A DNA stretch of 64,000 nt, taken from positions 5,512,501-5,576,500 of the forward strand of contig NZ_CP021112.1 of assembly GCF_002119765.1 (NCBI RefSeq), in the 5' to 3' direction. Origin of the DNA: Pseudorhodoplanes sinuspersici (GTDB taxonomy: Bacteria; Pseudomonadota; Alphaproteobacteria; Rhizobiales; Xanthobacteraceae). The notes under the pieces are model-generated. The model was not told the DNA's origin. It did no database searches and saw nothing but the letters and a program-made list of their open reading frames with translations. Position 1 is the stretch's first letter. The number at the start of each line of letters is the position of its first letter. Below are positions 1-9,917 of this stretch, piece by piece. A program made the position numbers and the translations under genes.

Positions 1-3000
1 ACGAAGCTCGTTCCATAAACAAGATCGTCGGGCGTTTCACGCAGGTTGCGCGCGACAATGCGGCATCGTGCCTGGAGCAGTTCGGCCACGACCGTTCCGG
101 CCTGATCCAGCAAAATGAAATCGGCAACCTGCGAACGTGCCGTCGCCGAAGTGACCTTGACCACAACCTGCGTCGCCACAGATCCAGGCCGATAGACGCG
201 AAACGATCCCGCCCGGATCGGCAGCAACAAAGCATCAGGCGGCACCAGAGGGTCGCTCTCGGCCAGCGCAATCAGCACGTGGAAGGCGGCATCGAGCGTG
301 GTCGGGTCCAGAACGAACCGATCCGACAACGGCTCTGCGTTTGTGAATGTGGCGCGCGCCGTCCTGTCTTGACCGATATCGATCGAAGCAATGCGCCGGA
401 AAGCCGGGCCATAAGCGAAACCACGACGCCGCGTCACGTCATACAGGCGTTCCGCATCGAAGCTGTCGCTGACGATGCCTTGCCAGGGATCACACGCGGC
501 ATGAGTTACGGGAGACTGCGCAATCTTGGCCTTGGCATTGAACGCAGGCTCCTGCGAACCGGGGCGCAACCGCGAATACATTTCCAGCGTCTGCGTATCG
601 GACGAGAGTTTCGCGGAGATTTCGAACGACCCGACGCCATCGAAGACAAGCGGCTGCAGGATTTCAAGATCGCGAACCTCGATCGCTCCATTACCGAACG
701 TCTCGCGCGCCACGGCGAGCGCCATCTCGATGAAGCCAGCCGCCGGAAATACAGCGGCTTCCTCGACGCGATGATCGCCGAGCCAAGGAAACAGATCCGC
801 ATCAATCGACGACAGCCACTCGTTCGAACCATCGCGCAGCTTGTTACCGATGAGCGGATGCGATGGCGGAGAAAAAGTCCGCAGGACCTCGCCCGTATTC
901 TCGATGGCGAACCGGCGCCGCTGCCAAGCATAATGAGGCAGAGCCACCGCCGGACGTTGCACCGGGCCGGCAAAGCGGTCGAGGTCGATGCGGCCGCCAG
1001 CGATCAGAACACGCGCCGCCGTCGCCAGGATTTCATCTGTTCCCTCGGCGACATCGCGGCCGAGTGTATTGATGACCGCGCCTTGAAGACCATGGGTTCG
1101 CAGCGCATCGTGCAGGTAGCTGCCAAGCACCTGATGCGGACCGATTTCCACCAGCACACGGACGCCGCGTCCGCAGACCGTTTTCATGCCGCCGACAAAG
1201 TTCACCGGTGCACGAACATTCCGCCACCAATATTTGGCATCCAGCGTTTCACCGGTCAGCTCCAGGCCGGTGACAGTGGACACGAACGGAATGCGTGACC
1301 GCGATGGCTTGAGATCGGCCAGATCGGCCAGCAACTGATCTTCAATGGGGTCAACCAGCGCACAGTGGAACGGATAATCGAGATCGAGGCGTTTGACGCG
1401 CCAGCGTTCCTGTTCTGCATAGCCGATGAAGGTGTCGATGACGGCCGTCGGCCCTGCCACCGTGATGCTGCGCTCGCTGTTGATGGCAGCGATTTCCAAT
1501 CCTTCAAATGCGCCGCGCTCGAGCAGCGATTGCATCTCATTGGCCGAAACGAGAACCGCCGCCATGCTGCCGAGATGGCGTGTGACCTCCTGACGCCGAC
1601 TGCGGGCGAGCACGACGCGGATGGCGTTGTCGAGATCGAGTGCGCCGGCGCACCAGGCCGCGCCGATCTCGCCGACGCTATGCCCAATGGCCAAACCGGG
1701 GTGAAGCCCTCGTTCGGCCAAAGCCTCGACGGTTGCCACCTGGATCGCAAAGAGCAATGGCTGCGCGTAAGACGCGCGGCGAACGTTGGTGGATAATTCT
1801 GGTGAATGCAGATCGTCGATGACCGACCATCCGGCCAGAGCTTTGAAACATTCGTCAAACCTCGCGAGCGCTGCGCGAAAGCCGGGATTGGCGGCATAAG
1901 CGGCCTTCCCCATTCCCGCCCATTGCGATCCATTGCCCGAGAAGACGAAAGCCACGTCGAGATCGCTGCCGAGCGCGGTGCCGCGCCACGACATATTGGT
2001 CGATTGTCCATCACGTTGGGCTGCGAGGCCATCGACCAGATCCGGACTGGCAACGATCATGCGCTCCGGCAACAGATCGCGCGTATGGGCAGCAGCGTTG
2101 GCAATCGAGGCTGCGGCAGACTCGTTGCTTTCGGCCATGACCTCTGCGTAACGCTCGGCCAGCGCGGTGAGAGATGCGCCGTTATGCGCCGAGAGGATCA
2201 GCGGCGCTGCCGCGTTCGCGGACTTCGGCGCGGTCTTTCCTTTCGCTTCACGCAACACGACATGCGCATTGGAGCCGCCGAATCCGAATGAATTGACACC
2301 CGCATGGCGAGGCCCCTTCCCCTTTGGAAGCGGCATGGCCTCGTCGGCGACGCGAACATTCAGCTCATCAAATTTGATATCCGGATTGGGCTCGTTGAAA
2401 TGCAGCGAGGCCGGCAGCGTCTCATGTTCGAGCGCCATGATGGCTTTCACGACACCTGCAAGCCCCGATGCCGGCTCAAGATGGCCGATATTGGTTTTGA
2501 CCGAACCGATCGGCAGCGGCGCTGACCGCTTTTGCCCCAGACTTGTTCCAAGCGCGTGCGCCTCGGCGGGATCGCCAACGCGCGTGCCGGTGCCATGCGC
2601 CTCGATGAAGGCCAGATCGTCCGGCGAAACGCCGCAGGCATCGTAAACCTCAGTGAGCAAAGCGGCCTGCGCTTCCGATGACGGCAGCGACAAGCCAGTC
2701 GTGCGACCGTCCTGGTTGGTGCCAGAACCAACCGCCAAAGAGTGAATGCGGTCACCGTTGCGACGCGCGACATCCTCGGCGCGAAGGACGAGCGCCACGG
2801 CGCCTTCGCCGCGGACATAGCCATCGCCCGATGCGTCGAATGCTTTGCACAATCCGGCCGGCGACAGCATCGATGCGCGGGAAAAACCCAGAAACGAAAA
2901 CGGCGCCAGCAACATATTGACGCCGCCGACGATCGCCGTATCGATCTTGCCCTGGCTGATGGCCTCGAGCGCGAGATGCATGGCGACAAGCGATGACGAA

Positions 3001-3551
3001 CAGGCCGTGTCCACGGTGAAACTCGGGCCATGCAAATCAAAGCAATAGGACAAGCGGTTGGAGATCAGGCTGAGCGTGTTGCCTGTCATCATATGCACGT
3101 CGACCGCGCTCGGGTCGAACATGTAGCGCGTGGCGTGATCGGATGACGATGCGCCGACATAAACGCCGGTTTGGGACCCAGCCAGATCCGAGGGGCGCAG
3201 CCCGGCATGTTCAAGCGCTTCGTAGGTGACCTCGAGCAGGTGTCGCTGTTGTGGATCAATCTGCGCGGCCTCGCGCGGACTAATGCCGAAAACGGCGGGA
3301 TCGAAATCCCACACGTTGTCGATCAGTCCGGCAGCGAATGTATAACTGCGCCCCGGAACATCCGGGCCCGCTTTCGGATGGAAGAAGGCATCTGTCGGGA
3401 AGCGATCCGGCGTCACACGCGTGATCGCGCAGCGGCGGTCCATCAGAAGTTGCCAGAAGGCATCCCGGCTGCCTGCACCGGGAAACTTGAGCGCATAACC
3501 GATCACGGCGACCGGACGCCGGCCGTTTCGAGATTTTGATGTCCTATTCAA
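1..3551 (-). CDS. Type I polyketide synthase, N-terminal part (KS-AT-DH), partial
   Basis: The minus-strand frame is open to the left edge, so about 1180 N-terminal residues are seen and the C-terminus is missing. Domains in order: ketosynthase from the first residues (PVAVIGYALKFPG; active-site DTACSSSL near 3000; EAHGTGT near 2600; NIGHLEPASG near 2490), acyltransferase (FSGNGSQWAGMG near 1930; catalytic GHSVGE near 1685) and dehydratase (WLGDHRV near 770 and LDAAFHVLI near 265). The start is probably TTG at 3551, because an in-frame stop lies upstream and no ATG precedes the KS. Ketoreductase and carrier domains would lie beyond the edge. Type I PKS/FAS-like enzymes such as RkpA of Sinorhizobium make a lipid used in capsule production; an anchor or lipid role here is inferred only from the adjoining polysaccharide genes. 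Confidence 0.9.
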   Translation of the reverse strand, partial: MNRTSKSRNGRRPVAVIGYALKFPGAGSRDAFWQLLMDRRCAITRVTPDRFPTDAFFHPKAGPDVPGRSYTFAAGLIDNVWDFDPAVFGISPREAAQIDPQQRHLLEVTYEALEHAGLRPSDLAGSQTGVYVGASSSDHATRYMFDPSAVDVHMMTGNTLSLISNRLSYCFDLHGPSFTVDTACSSSLVAMHLALEAISQGKIDTAIVGGVNMLLAPFSFLGFSRASMLSPAGLCKAFDASGDGYVRGEGAVALVLRAEDVARRNGDRIHSLAVGSGTNQDGRTTGLSLPSSEAQAALLTEVYDACGVSPDDLAFIEAHGTGTRVGDPAEAHALGTSLGQKRSAPLPIGSVKTNIGHLEPASGLAGVVKAIMALEHETLPASLHFNEPNPDIKFDELNVRVADEAMPLPKGKGPRHAGVNSFGFGGSNAHVVLREAKGKTAPKSANAAAPLILSAHNGASLTALAERYAEVMAESNESAAASIANAAAHTRDLLPERMIVASPDLVDGLAAQRDGQSTNMSWRGTALGSDLDVAFVFSGNGSQWAGMGKAAYAANPGFRAALARFDECFKALAGWSVIDDLHSPELSTNVRRASYAQPLLFAIQVATVEALAERGLHPGLAIGHSVGEIGAAWCAGALDLDNAIRVVLARSRRQEVTRHLGSMAAVLVSANEMQSLLERGAFEGLEIAAINSERSITVAGPTAVIDTFIGYAEQERWRVKRLDLDYPFHCALVDPIEDQLLADLADLKPSRSRIPFVSTVTGLELTGETLDAKYWWRNVRAPVNFVGGMKTVCGRGVRVLVEIGPHQVLGSYLHDALRTHGLQGAVINTLGRDVAEGTDEILATAARVLIAGGRIDLDRFAGPVQRPAVALPHYAWQRRRFAIENTGEVLRTFSPPSHPLIGNKLRDGSNEWLSSIDADLFPWLGDHRVEEAAVFPAAGFIEMALAVARETFGNGAIEVRDLEILQPLVFDGVGSFEISAKLSSDTQTLEMYSRLRPGSQEPAFNAKAKIAQSPVTHAACDPWQGIVSDSFDAERLYDVTRRRGFAYGPAFRRIASIDIGQDRTARATFTNAEPLSDRFVLDPTTLDAAFHVLIALAESDPLVPPDALLLPIRAGSFRVYRPGSVATQVVVKVTSATARSQVADFILLDQAGTVVAELLQARCRIVARNLRETPDDLVYGTSF

Positions 3552-3644
3552 TTCGCCCCACCCGGCTGCCCCACTAGCCGACGAATGCTCCTGGCCATAT
3601 TCGCAACTTTAGGATGTATCCCGCCGCCGCTCCAGCGATCAAGA

Positions 3645-4949
3645 TCAATTCTCCAAAATATCCTGTACCGTCCGAAGATGCTCCTCCCATGTCACGGCGC
3701 GATAACCAAGAGTCGCGTCTTGCATAGCACCCCGTCTTTCGGATGAGAGCGCAGCATAATCGTCTATCGCCTTGAGCCAGGCCCGCCCATCGAGCGGATC
3801 GAGATACTCGGCGTATTGCTTTCCAACTTCCCGGTGCGCAGGAATATCGGACGTCACGACCGGTACTCCGAGCGCCAATGATTCGGCGATGGGGAGCCCA
3901 AATCCTTCAATCAGCGATGGCGCCAGCAAAGCCCGGGCGCCCCGCAGCAAAGTCGCCAATCCCACGTCGGCCAATTCCCCCAGTTCGACGACCGTCGATG
4001 CCAGTGTAGGACTTCGATCAATCAGGTCGGTGGTATTCTCACTGTGGCGGCCGCGGCGTCCGATAATCACAAGCCGCGCGCGTGGAATAGAGGATGCTTG
4101 TATCCATGCCTTCCAGACATGCAGGAGAAATGACAAGTTCTTGCGCGACTCCAGTGTACCGACGACCACAAAATACGGAATGTCACTGTGAAATTTCGAG
4201 CCCGCTCGGAGAAATACGTCTTCCGTCCCCAGCGGCACGACGGCACTGAACGGGCGCGGCAGCTGATTGCCGGTGACAAAATCGTCCCACGCTATCTGCG
4301 TCGCGCGTGAATTGAATATGACGACATCCGCCTGCCGGGCGACCGTTTCCATGCGCATCCGGTGACGCTGATCCTCGCCCGGAAGAAAATATTCAGGATG
4401 GCTTATCGGGATCAGGTCATGGATGAGAAACATGCTGCGCAAGTTTCGGCGGGCCTTCATCCACCGCAGCCGCGCCGGATTGTGCACATTGATGTGGGAG
4501 ACGTGCAGATACCAGCCGCGCTCCGCCGGATGTGGCAAGCGGCCGGAAATACCGTTAAGCGTGGCTTCGACGTAAGCCCGGCGAATCATGCCGCGTGCAA
4601 CAGCAGCGTTCCCGTCATCACTAGCGCTCTCACTGATCGCCGGACGCGGCCCTTCCGCGCCGATCGGCGAGCGCAAAACCTCGCAAAGATTATGCCAGGT
4701 CGGACCGGACGGCACGGTATCGGCAGACAGCCATCTGGCCTCCGCCACTTGCATCAGCTCTTGGACAGTCCGTCGCGAGAGCAAGCCGGTATTGACCGGC
4801 GTTGTAACCAGGGCGCGGATATTCTCTCTGGAATCTCCTCCGAGATAATGCCGCGCATATGCGAATTCGACGCGATCAATACCCGTCGGCGTCCTCCGGT
4901 GAAGACGCGACAGCAGCCGCGATACATCGATCGTATGCCCCGAACTCAC
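3645..4949 (-). CDS. GT4-family (group 1) glycosyltransferase
   Basis: A 434-residue cytoplasmic or membrane-associated GT-B glycosyltransferase that would transfer a sugar from a nucleotide donor to a glycan acceptor. The C-terminal half shows the GT4 signature: VVGTLESRKNL, then EGFGLPIAE with the E-x7-E catalytic/donor-binding pair, then GVPVVTSDIPAHREV. The N-terminus (TPTGIDRVEFAYARHYL) matches a subgroup of group 1 transferases common in O-antigen and capsule clusters. It lies just downstream of the PKS start on the same strand and is divergent from the methyltransferase at 5041. The sugar specificity cannot be read from sequence. Confidence 0.88.
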   Translation of the reverse strand: MSSGHTIDVSRLLSRLHRRTPTGIDRVEFAYARHYLGGDSRENIRALVTTPVNTGLLSRRTVQELMQVAEARWLSADTVPSGPTWHNLCEVLRSPIGAEGPRPAISESASDDGNAAVARGMIRRAYVEATLNGISGRLPHPAERGWYLHVSHINVHNPARLRWMKARRNLRSMFLIHDLIPISHPEYFLPGEDQRHRMRMETVARQADVVIFNSRATQIAWDDFVTGNQLPRPFSAVVPLGTEDVFLRAGSKFHSDIPYFVVVGTLESRKNLSFLLHVWKAWIQASSIPRARLVIIGRRGRHSENTTDLIDRSPTLASTVVELGELADVGLATLLRGARALLAPSLIEGFGLPIAESLALGVPVVTSDIPAHREVGKQYAEYLDPLDGRAWLKAIDDYAALSSERRGAMQDATLGYRAVTWEEHLRTVQDILEN

Positions 4950-5040
4950 CGTCGCTTCATCCAGCGAAAAACGCCGTATGTTCGGAGCAGCCCGTTTTTG
5001 CTACCAGAAACCGGAACGAAATAAACGCCGCCAGACATCG

Positions 5041-5805
5041 ATGATGACAACCAGCCCCTTTGCCGAAGAGCGCCTCGTAACAAACATCGAGGACTGTTAC
5101 TTCTATCATACGATGGATATCCCTGGACATGGCATCGTTGAAGGAGAATGGGATCTCCGCGCGAACATCGGCAATTATCTTGGCGGATACGATTTTCAGG
5201 GCCGGCGCGTCCTCGACGTCGGAGCCGCGTCAGGGCTTCTGACATTTTTCGCCGAAAAAAAGGGAGCCAGCGTCGTTTCCTATGATCTGTCCGAGCATCA
5301 TTCGTGGGACGTGGTTCCCTATGCGAACGCAGACCTGACCAAAATCGACACAACGCGGCGTGGCCATATGCGTCGCATCAATAATGCCTACTGGCTCTGC
5401 CATCGTCTGCTCGGCTCGCACGCAAGAGCGTCATACGGCAGTGTCTATGACATTCCAAAGACGATCGGTCCGGTCGATGTATCGATTTACGGCAGCATCC
5501 TGCTGCATTTGCGCGATCCCTTCCTGGCGCTCTCGAGCGCGGCCGGATTGACGAAATCGACCATGATCGTCGCCGACGTCTGTCCGTTCGGACGGCTCGG
5601 GCAGTTTTTGGCCAATCCCAAGTTTATCCCCAACCCCGCACGGTGTTCTCCCTGGGATACCTGGTGGAACCTGCCTCCGCGCTTGATCCAGAAGTACCTG
5701 GCAATCCTCGGCTTTCCCCATTCGGAGGTGACCTGGCATCGCCAGCTTTACCAGCACAAGCCAAAGACACTCTACACAGTCGTCGGACATCGCGATAAAC
5801 CCTGA
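5041..5805 (+). CDS. Class I SAM-dependent methyltransferase
   Basis: About 254 residues from the ATG at 5041; the frame is open further upstream to 4978 but that extension looks non-coding. The SAM-binding motif I is VLDVGAASGLLTFFAEKKGA, followed by the acidic end of strand 2 (VSYDLSE). A later segment, YGSILLHLRDPFLAL, fits the region after motif II. It resembles small-molecule methyltransferases of polysaccharide loci such as those of the FkbM/TylF type. It is followed after 37 bases by a large GT2, probably co-transcribed. The methyl acceptor is unknown. Confidence 0.85.
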   Translation: MMTTSPFAEERLVTNIEDCYFYHTMDIPGHGIVEGEWDLRANIGNYLGGYDFQGRRVLDVGAASGLLTFFAEKKGASVVSYDLSEHHSWDVVPYANADLTKIDTTRRGHMRRINNAYWLCHRLLGSHARASYGSVYDIPKTIGPVDVSIYGSILLHLRDPFLALSSAAGLTKSTMIVADVCPFGRLGQFLANPKFIPNPARCSPWDTWWNLPPRLIQKYLAILGFPHSEVTWHRQLYQHKPKTLYTVVGHRDKP

Positions 5806-5842
5806 TATGCCGATGTCACGAAACACAGTTTGACGCCGCGCA

Positions 5843-7870
5843 ATGGCCGGTCTTGTCCTTGAGCCTGAACAGGGCGTTTCAATTTCGGCAGGCGAATTTT
5901 TCGCCGATTCGTTGCCTGCCTGGCTCAGCATTCCAAATTTCTTCGACGTTTGCGGGCGCAACTGGTTTTCGATTCGCTACGCCTCCAGCTTCTTCGATCG
6001 TCCCGTTCGGCCATTGCTCATGTTTCAAACTCAAGCGGGCCGTAACATCACTTACATCATGAACGGCCCCGTTCTTGGGACGGCAGAATGGATTGGCCGC
6101 GTTCCTGACAATGCGACGTCGGTTTCAATCTGCACAACGGACCGTCTCGGCCCGTTCGCCTTCCGTATTGAAAAGGCGCAGGCGGTTTCGAAATATTCGC
6201 TGGCAAGCCGCAATGTCGCAGCGGCTGTTTCGCGATCCAAACGCCTCGCGACGAGCAGGCGGTCGGACGCGTGGCAATTTGAAGTCGATCTTTACAAGAT
6301 CGCCAATCGGGCAATGCCGTTGGCGAATTATGCCCAGTGGGCACGCCGGTTTCGGCGCGCGCCCGAATTGTATGGTCTTGACCGCCCGCGGAGTGACTGG
6401 ACGAATGGTCCGACCTTCTCGATTGTTATGCCGATCGGCCCAACGACGCGGCCAAAGTTATTGCAGGCAACGATCGATTCGCTCCTGCAACAATTTTATC
6501 ACCGCTGGTCACTGACCGCCTGCATAGAGAATGGCGCCTTAGATCAAACACTCCGCATCTATCGGGACAATGCCGCCCATGACGGAAGATTGCGTGAGAT
6601 CGATCTTCCCCTTTTCTCTCACGCCGATTTTGATGGCGACTGGTTTGCCACTCTTTCTCCCGGCGACACGCTTGAGAATTTTGCGCTGGGATCGATCGCC
6701 GAAGAGATTTTCCGCCGGCCGGAGGCGCGTCTCCTCTACTCCGACGAAGATGCGATCGGTGAACGGGGCCACCTTCATTCGCCATTATTGAAGCCGGACT
6801 GGAGTCCTGTTTTTCAGGAAGCATCAAATTACATCGGCCGCCTGACATGTATCCGCAAGGATGCTTTGGTCGCGTCAGGCGTGTCGGACCCTCGCATCAT
6901 AACGACGCGGGAATGCGATACATTACGCAATGTCCTGGCATGCTTGTCACCCCCTGAGATCGCCCACGTCCAACGGGTTCTGTATCGACGGCAGGACCAA
7001 GCCTTTCCACGACAGCAGCGCATGACCGCAACGTTGACACCACCTGAGACAACCGCGTTGCCCGACGCCACAATCGTCGTCGTCACGAAAGACCGCGCCG
7101 ACCTTCTGCGCACATGCTTGCACGGCATTCAACACCAAACGGACTACCCGGATTTCAATGTCGTCATTGTCGACAACGGCACCACCGAAAAAGACGCCCT
7201 GGCGCTTCTTGCCTCATTGAAATCCGACAACCGCGTCCTCGTGCTACAGCGGCCCGGCCCATTTAATTTCTCCGCCTTGTGCAACGAGGGTGCGCGGCTG
7301 AGCAAATCTCAGCTTCTCGTCTTCCTGAATAACGACATCGAAATGCGTGACCGGAATTGGCTCAAGCGGCTGGCGAAGGTCGCGGTGAGGCCGGATGTCG
7401 GCGTCGCCGGCGCCACGCTTCTCTATCCAGGCGGCCGCATTCAGCATGCCGGCGTCACCTTGGGGCTTGGGACGGTGGCCGGCCATCTTTACAGCGGCGC
7501 TCCTGCCAACCACGCCGAATATCTGGGTCACTTGACTGCCGATCGCGAAGTCTCCGCCGTCACGGCCGCGTGTTGCGCCATCGAGCGCGCGAAATTTGAA
7601 AAGCTCGGCGGGTTCGATGAAATCAATCTTCCCGTTGAATTCAACGATATCGATCTGTGCCTTCGTGCCATGGAGCAAGGCTGGTCGAATATTTGCGTTT
7701 CAAACGCGATCCTTGTTCATCACGAATCCGAGACGCGGGGCGTAGCCCCCTCCACCGCCTACGAAGTGGAGCGCAGCTATTTCGTACGGCGATGGCTGCA
7801 TGTCATTCGTGACGACCCGTTCTATCACCCGGCTCTTTCGATGTTCGCGCTTCAGCCGTCCCTGGCATGA
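5843..7870 (+). CDS. Large GT2 glycosyltransferase with a degenerate first GT-A domain
   Basis: This 675-residue protein has three parts. Residues 1-180 are unassigned. Residues 190-340 look like a decayed GT2 fold (FSIVMPIGPTTRPKL, LYSDEDAIGE). Residues 400-640 are a well-preserved GT2 domain: ATIVVVTKDRADLLRTCL, VVIVDNGTTEKDAL, the DxD-like FLNNDIEMRD, and VSAVTAACCAIERA followed by FNDIDLCLRAMEQGW. The second domain is most likely catalytic and the first structural. O-antigen and capsule loci of Alphaproteobacteria commonly carry this tandem type. It sits 37 bases after the methyltransferase and faces the same way. Confidence 0.88.
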   Translation: MAGLVLEPEQGVSISAGEFFADSLPAWLSIPNFFDVCGRNWFSIRYASSFFDRPVRPLLMFQTQAGRNITYIMNGPVLGTAEWIGRVPDNATSVSICTTDRLGPFAFRIEKAQAVSKYSLASRNVAAAVSRSKRLATSRRSDAWQFEVDLYKIANRAMPLANYAQWARRFRRAPELYGLDRPRSDWTNGPTFSIVMPIGPTTRPKLLQATIDSLLQQFYHRWSLTACIENGALDQTLRIYRDNAAHDGRLREIDLPLFSHADFDGDWFATLSPGDTLENFALGSIAEEIFRRPEARLLYSDEDAIGERGHLHSPLLKPDWSPVFQEASNYIGRLTCIRKDALVASGVSDPRIITTRECDTLRNVLACLSPPEIAHVQRVLYRRQDQAFPRQQRMTATLTPPETTALPDATIVVVTKDRADLLRTCLHGIQHQTDYPDFNVVIVDNGTTEKDALALLASLKSDNRVLVLQRPGPFNFSALCNEGARLSKSQLLVFLNNDIEMRDRNWLKRLAKVAVRPDVGVAGATLLYPGGRIQHAGVTLGLGTVAGHLYSGAPANHAEYLGHLTADREVSAVTAACCAIERAKFEKLGGFDEINLPVEFNDIDLCLRAMEQGWSNICVSNAILVHHESETRGVAPSTAYEVERSYFVRRWLHVIRDDPFYHPALSMFALQPSLA

Positions 7871-8190
7871 CATAAAGTGCACAGCGGAAGTCGACGCGTG
7901 CCCCGAACCGGGGTCCGCTTCATCCTGCGGCGCGCTCGGGAGCGGAACTTCGGATTCGAAAAGTATGCCTATGATTAGCGTCTGATTTCGTTTGGGAATC
8001 CGCTTGATCCTGCGAGAATAAGGCGGGTTTCCAAGCCAGGTTCGGTTTATAAAACCAAAATCCCCCCGCCTGCATTTCGCCATTTTTCGTATCGGAAACG
8101 TGATTTCTCTCGTCCAACCTACGCCTTATCGGAACACGATGATCCGCTGTGATGTTTGCAACAGCGGGGGCGCAGTTGGAGAGGGAAGCG
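7871..8190. other. Intergenic region, no gene seen
   Basis: About 320 bases between the GT2 gene and a small ORF. Only a very short CCCCG/CGGGG inverted repeat near 7903 is visible. No convincing promoter or terminator was found. Confidence 0.5.
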
Positions 8191-8373
8191 ATGGCCGATC
8201 TGGACCGCACCACTGCCAAGGCCCTTGTCGAGGCCGGCTATATGCCGCTTTCGGTCTATATTCAGATGTTCGGAGCCACCGCCGAACACGAGATTGACGC
8301 GCCGCTCGTCCCTGATCTGGAGAACAACCAGATAGGCCCTCTCGGCACCCCGTCTCGCGTCAATCACCATTAG
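8191..8373 (+). CDS. Small hypothetical protein (60 aa)
   Basis: Begins MADLDRTTAKALVEAGYMPL, preceded by a good purine-rich ribosome-binding site (GGAGAGGGAAG) that decides this ATG over the earlier in-frame one at 8149. The protein is acidic, soluble-looking and without a membrane segment or known motif. Its N-terminal half has the look of a small conserved rhizobial protein, but no family can be named. It stands alone upstream of the export lipoprotein gene. Confidence 0.5.
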   Translation: MADLDRTTAKALVEAGYMPLSVYIQMFGATAEHEIDAPLVPDLENNQIGPLGTPSRVNHH

Positions 8374-8739
8374 GGCAAAAGCCGCCCCAAATTACAGATC
8401 GTATTTGGGAAAAACGCCAGCAAGGCCGCCGGCGAAATCTACAAACAGAATCGGTAATAAAATTCGAGCCTGAATCCTCCTGGGGAAACACAGTGGCGGC
8501 CTGTTGGGCGATGCCAGCCCAATTTTCCGCGTTGTGGTTACCCAATCGGTAATCGTCCACAAGTATTTGTTCATAATGAATTTTTTCTAGTCTCTCTGCC
8601 GTTTTGGCCAAATGCCCGGCCGGGTCTCTGTTGCTGATTGGACACGTTCGCAACAGAAAAAGAATAAGTATCTCCGCAATACTTTTTGCCGTCTGCTAGC
8701 GTCGGCTAAGGTTTTCGCCGTGGGGGCATTAAAACCGAA
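8374..8739. other. Leader region upstream of the Wza-like gene
   Basis: A 366-base AT-richer non-coding stretch that presumably holds the promoter of the following eight-gene block. No sigma-70 motif pair stands out clearly enough to place it. Confidence 0.45.
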
Positions 8740-9912
8740 ATGAAGACACCTTTTTGGTTTCGATACGCTGTGTTTGTCAGCGCAGCCATAGGGTTGTCTG
8801 CATGTTCAGCCGTGCCTTCGGCAGGTCCGACAGCGCAGGAAATCGTTTCCAACGATAGCCAGCCAAATGCCATCACCGGCTATGTCCTTGTCGACATCGA
8901 CCACCGCATCGCCGGAATCGTTGCTCGCCGCCAGACCACGTCGCTCGCCGGGATGTTCAAAGCGGGAAAAAATCCGCCGGATGTCAAGATCGGCGTCGGC
9001 GATTCCATCACCGTTACGATTTGGGAAGCGGCATCCGGCGGTCTGTTTTCGACCGCCAGTATCGACCGGATGACTCCAGGCTCGCGAACGGCAACCCTGC
9101 CTGAGCAGGAAGTTTCGCAGAACGGAACAATTCAGGTCCCCTATGCCGGCCGCATCAAGGTGGCAAACCTGCGGCCAGCCGAGGTGGAAGCGCGCATCGT
9201 CGAAGAGCTGAAAGGCAAGGCGATCGAGCCACAGGCCGTGGTGACCATCACCCGCAACCGCAACAACACTGTCACCGTCACCGGCGAAGTCACCAACGGC
9301 GCATTGCTGCCCGTCAGCGGCAAGGGCGATCGTGTTCTCGATGTGATTGCTGCCGCCGGCGGTATCAAGGCGCCGGCGCATGAGTCCTTTGTGCGCCTGA
9401 CACGCGGCGAGAAGACAGCCAACGTACCCTTCAACACCATTCTCGCCGACAACCGCGAGAATGTGTATGTCCGGCCGGGCGATGTCCTGACCGTCGTGCG
9501 AGATCCGCAGCGCTTCACCGCGTTCGGCGGCACCGGCCGCAACGAACTCGTGCCCTTCGACGCTGCTGGCATGACCTTGGAACAAGCCATTGCCCGCGTC
9601 GGCGGATTGCTGGATTTTCGCGCCGACGCGACAGGTGTGTTCCTGCTGCGCTTTGAGCCCGCGCAGCTCGTGGCCGAGATGTTGCCGGAACGACAAGGAC
9701 AGATCGATACACCTATGGTACCGGTCGTTTATCGGCTGAACCTACGTGATGCGAATTCCTACTTCCTTGCTCGCGCGTTCCAGATGCGCGACAAAGACAT
9801 TCTTTATGTTGCGAACGCACCGCTCACCGAGGTTCAGAAATTCTTTAACGTGATTGGAACACTTGCATCTCCCGTTGTGTCTGGCGCCGCAATCTACAAT
9901 GTTGCGCGCTAG
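8740..9912 (+). CDS. Wza-like polysaccharide export outer-membrane lipoprotein
   Basis: A 390-residue protein of the polysaccharide biosynthesis/export family (Wza, KpsD, ExoF type). The N-terminus is a lipoprotein signal peptide with lipobox LSAC and lipidated Cys22. A Poly_export domain follows (KIGVGDSITVTIWEAASGG, then QNGTIQVPYAGRIKVANLRP), then SLBB-type beta-grasp segments (TVTVTGEVTNGALLPV and NVYVRPGDVLTVVRDP). Such proteins form the outer-membrane exit channel for capsule or exopolysaccharide. It heads the rhamnose-synthesis block with only 5 bases to rfbC. It could partner the KpsE/KpsMT genes at 20-25 kb. Confidence 0.9.
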   Translation: MKTPFWFRYAVFVSAAIGLSACSAVPSAGPTAQEIVSNDSQPNAITGYVLVDIDHRIAGIVARRQTTSLAGMFKAGKNPPDVKIGVGDSITVTIWEAASGGLFSTASIDRMTPGSRTATLPEQEVSQNGTIQVPYAGRIKVANLRPAEVEARIVEELKGKAIEPQAVVTITRNRNNTVTVTGEVTNGALLPVSGKGDRVLDVIAAAGGIKAPAHESFVRLTRGEKTANVPFNTILADNRENVYVRPGDVLTVVRDPQRFTAFGGTGRNELVPFDAAGMTLEQAIARVGGLLDFRADATGVFLLRFEPAQLVAEMLPERQGQIDTPMVPVVYRLNLRDANSYFLARAFQMRDKDILYVANAPLTEVQKFFNVIGTLASPVVSGAAIYNVAR

Positions 9913-9917
9913 GTGGG

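Noticed and set aside
279-1298. Long plus-strand frame opposite the PKS
   Set aside because: It is the antisense shadow of the KS-AT-DH frame, with arginine-rich low-complexity character and no domain; the PKS motifs lie on the minus strand.
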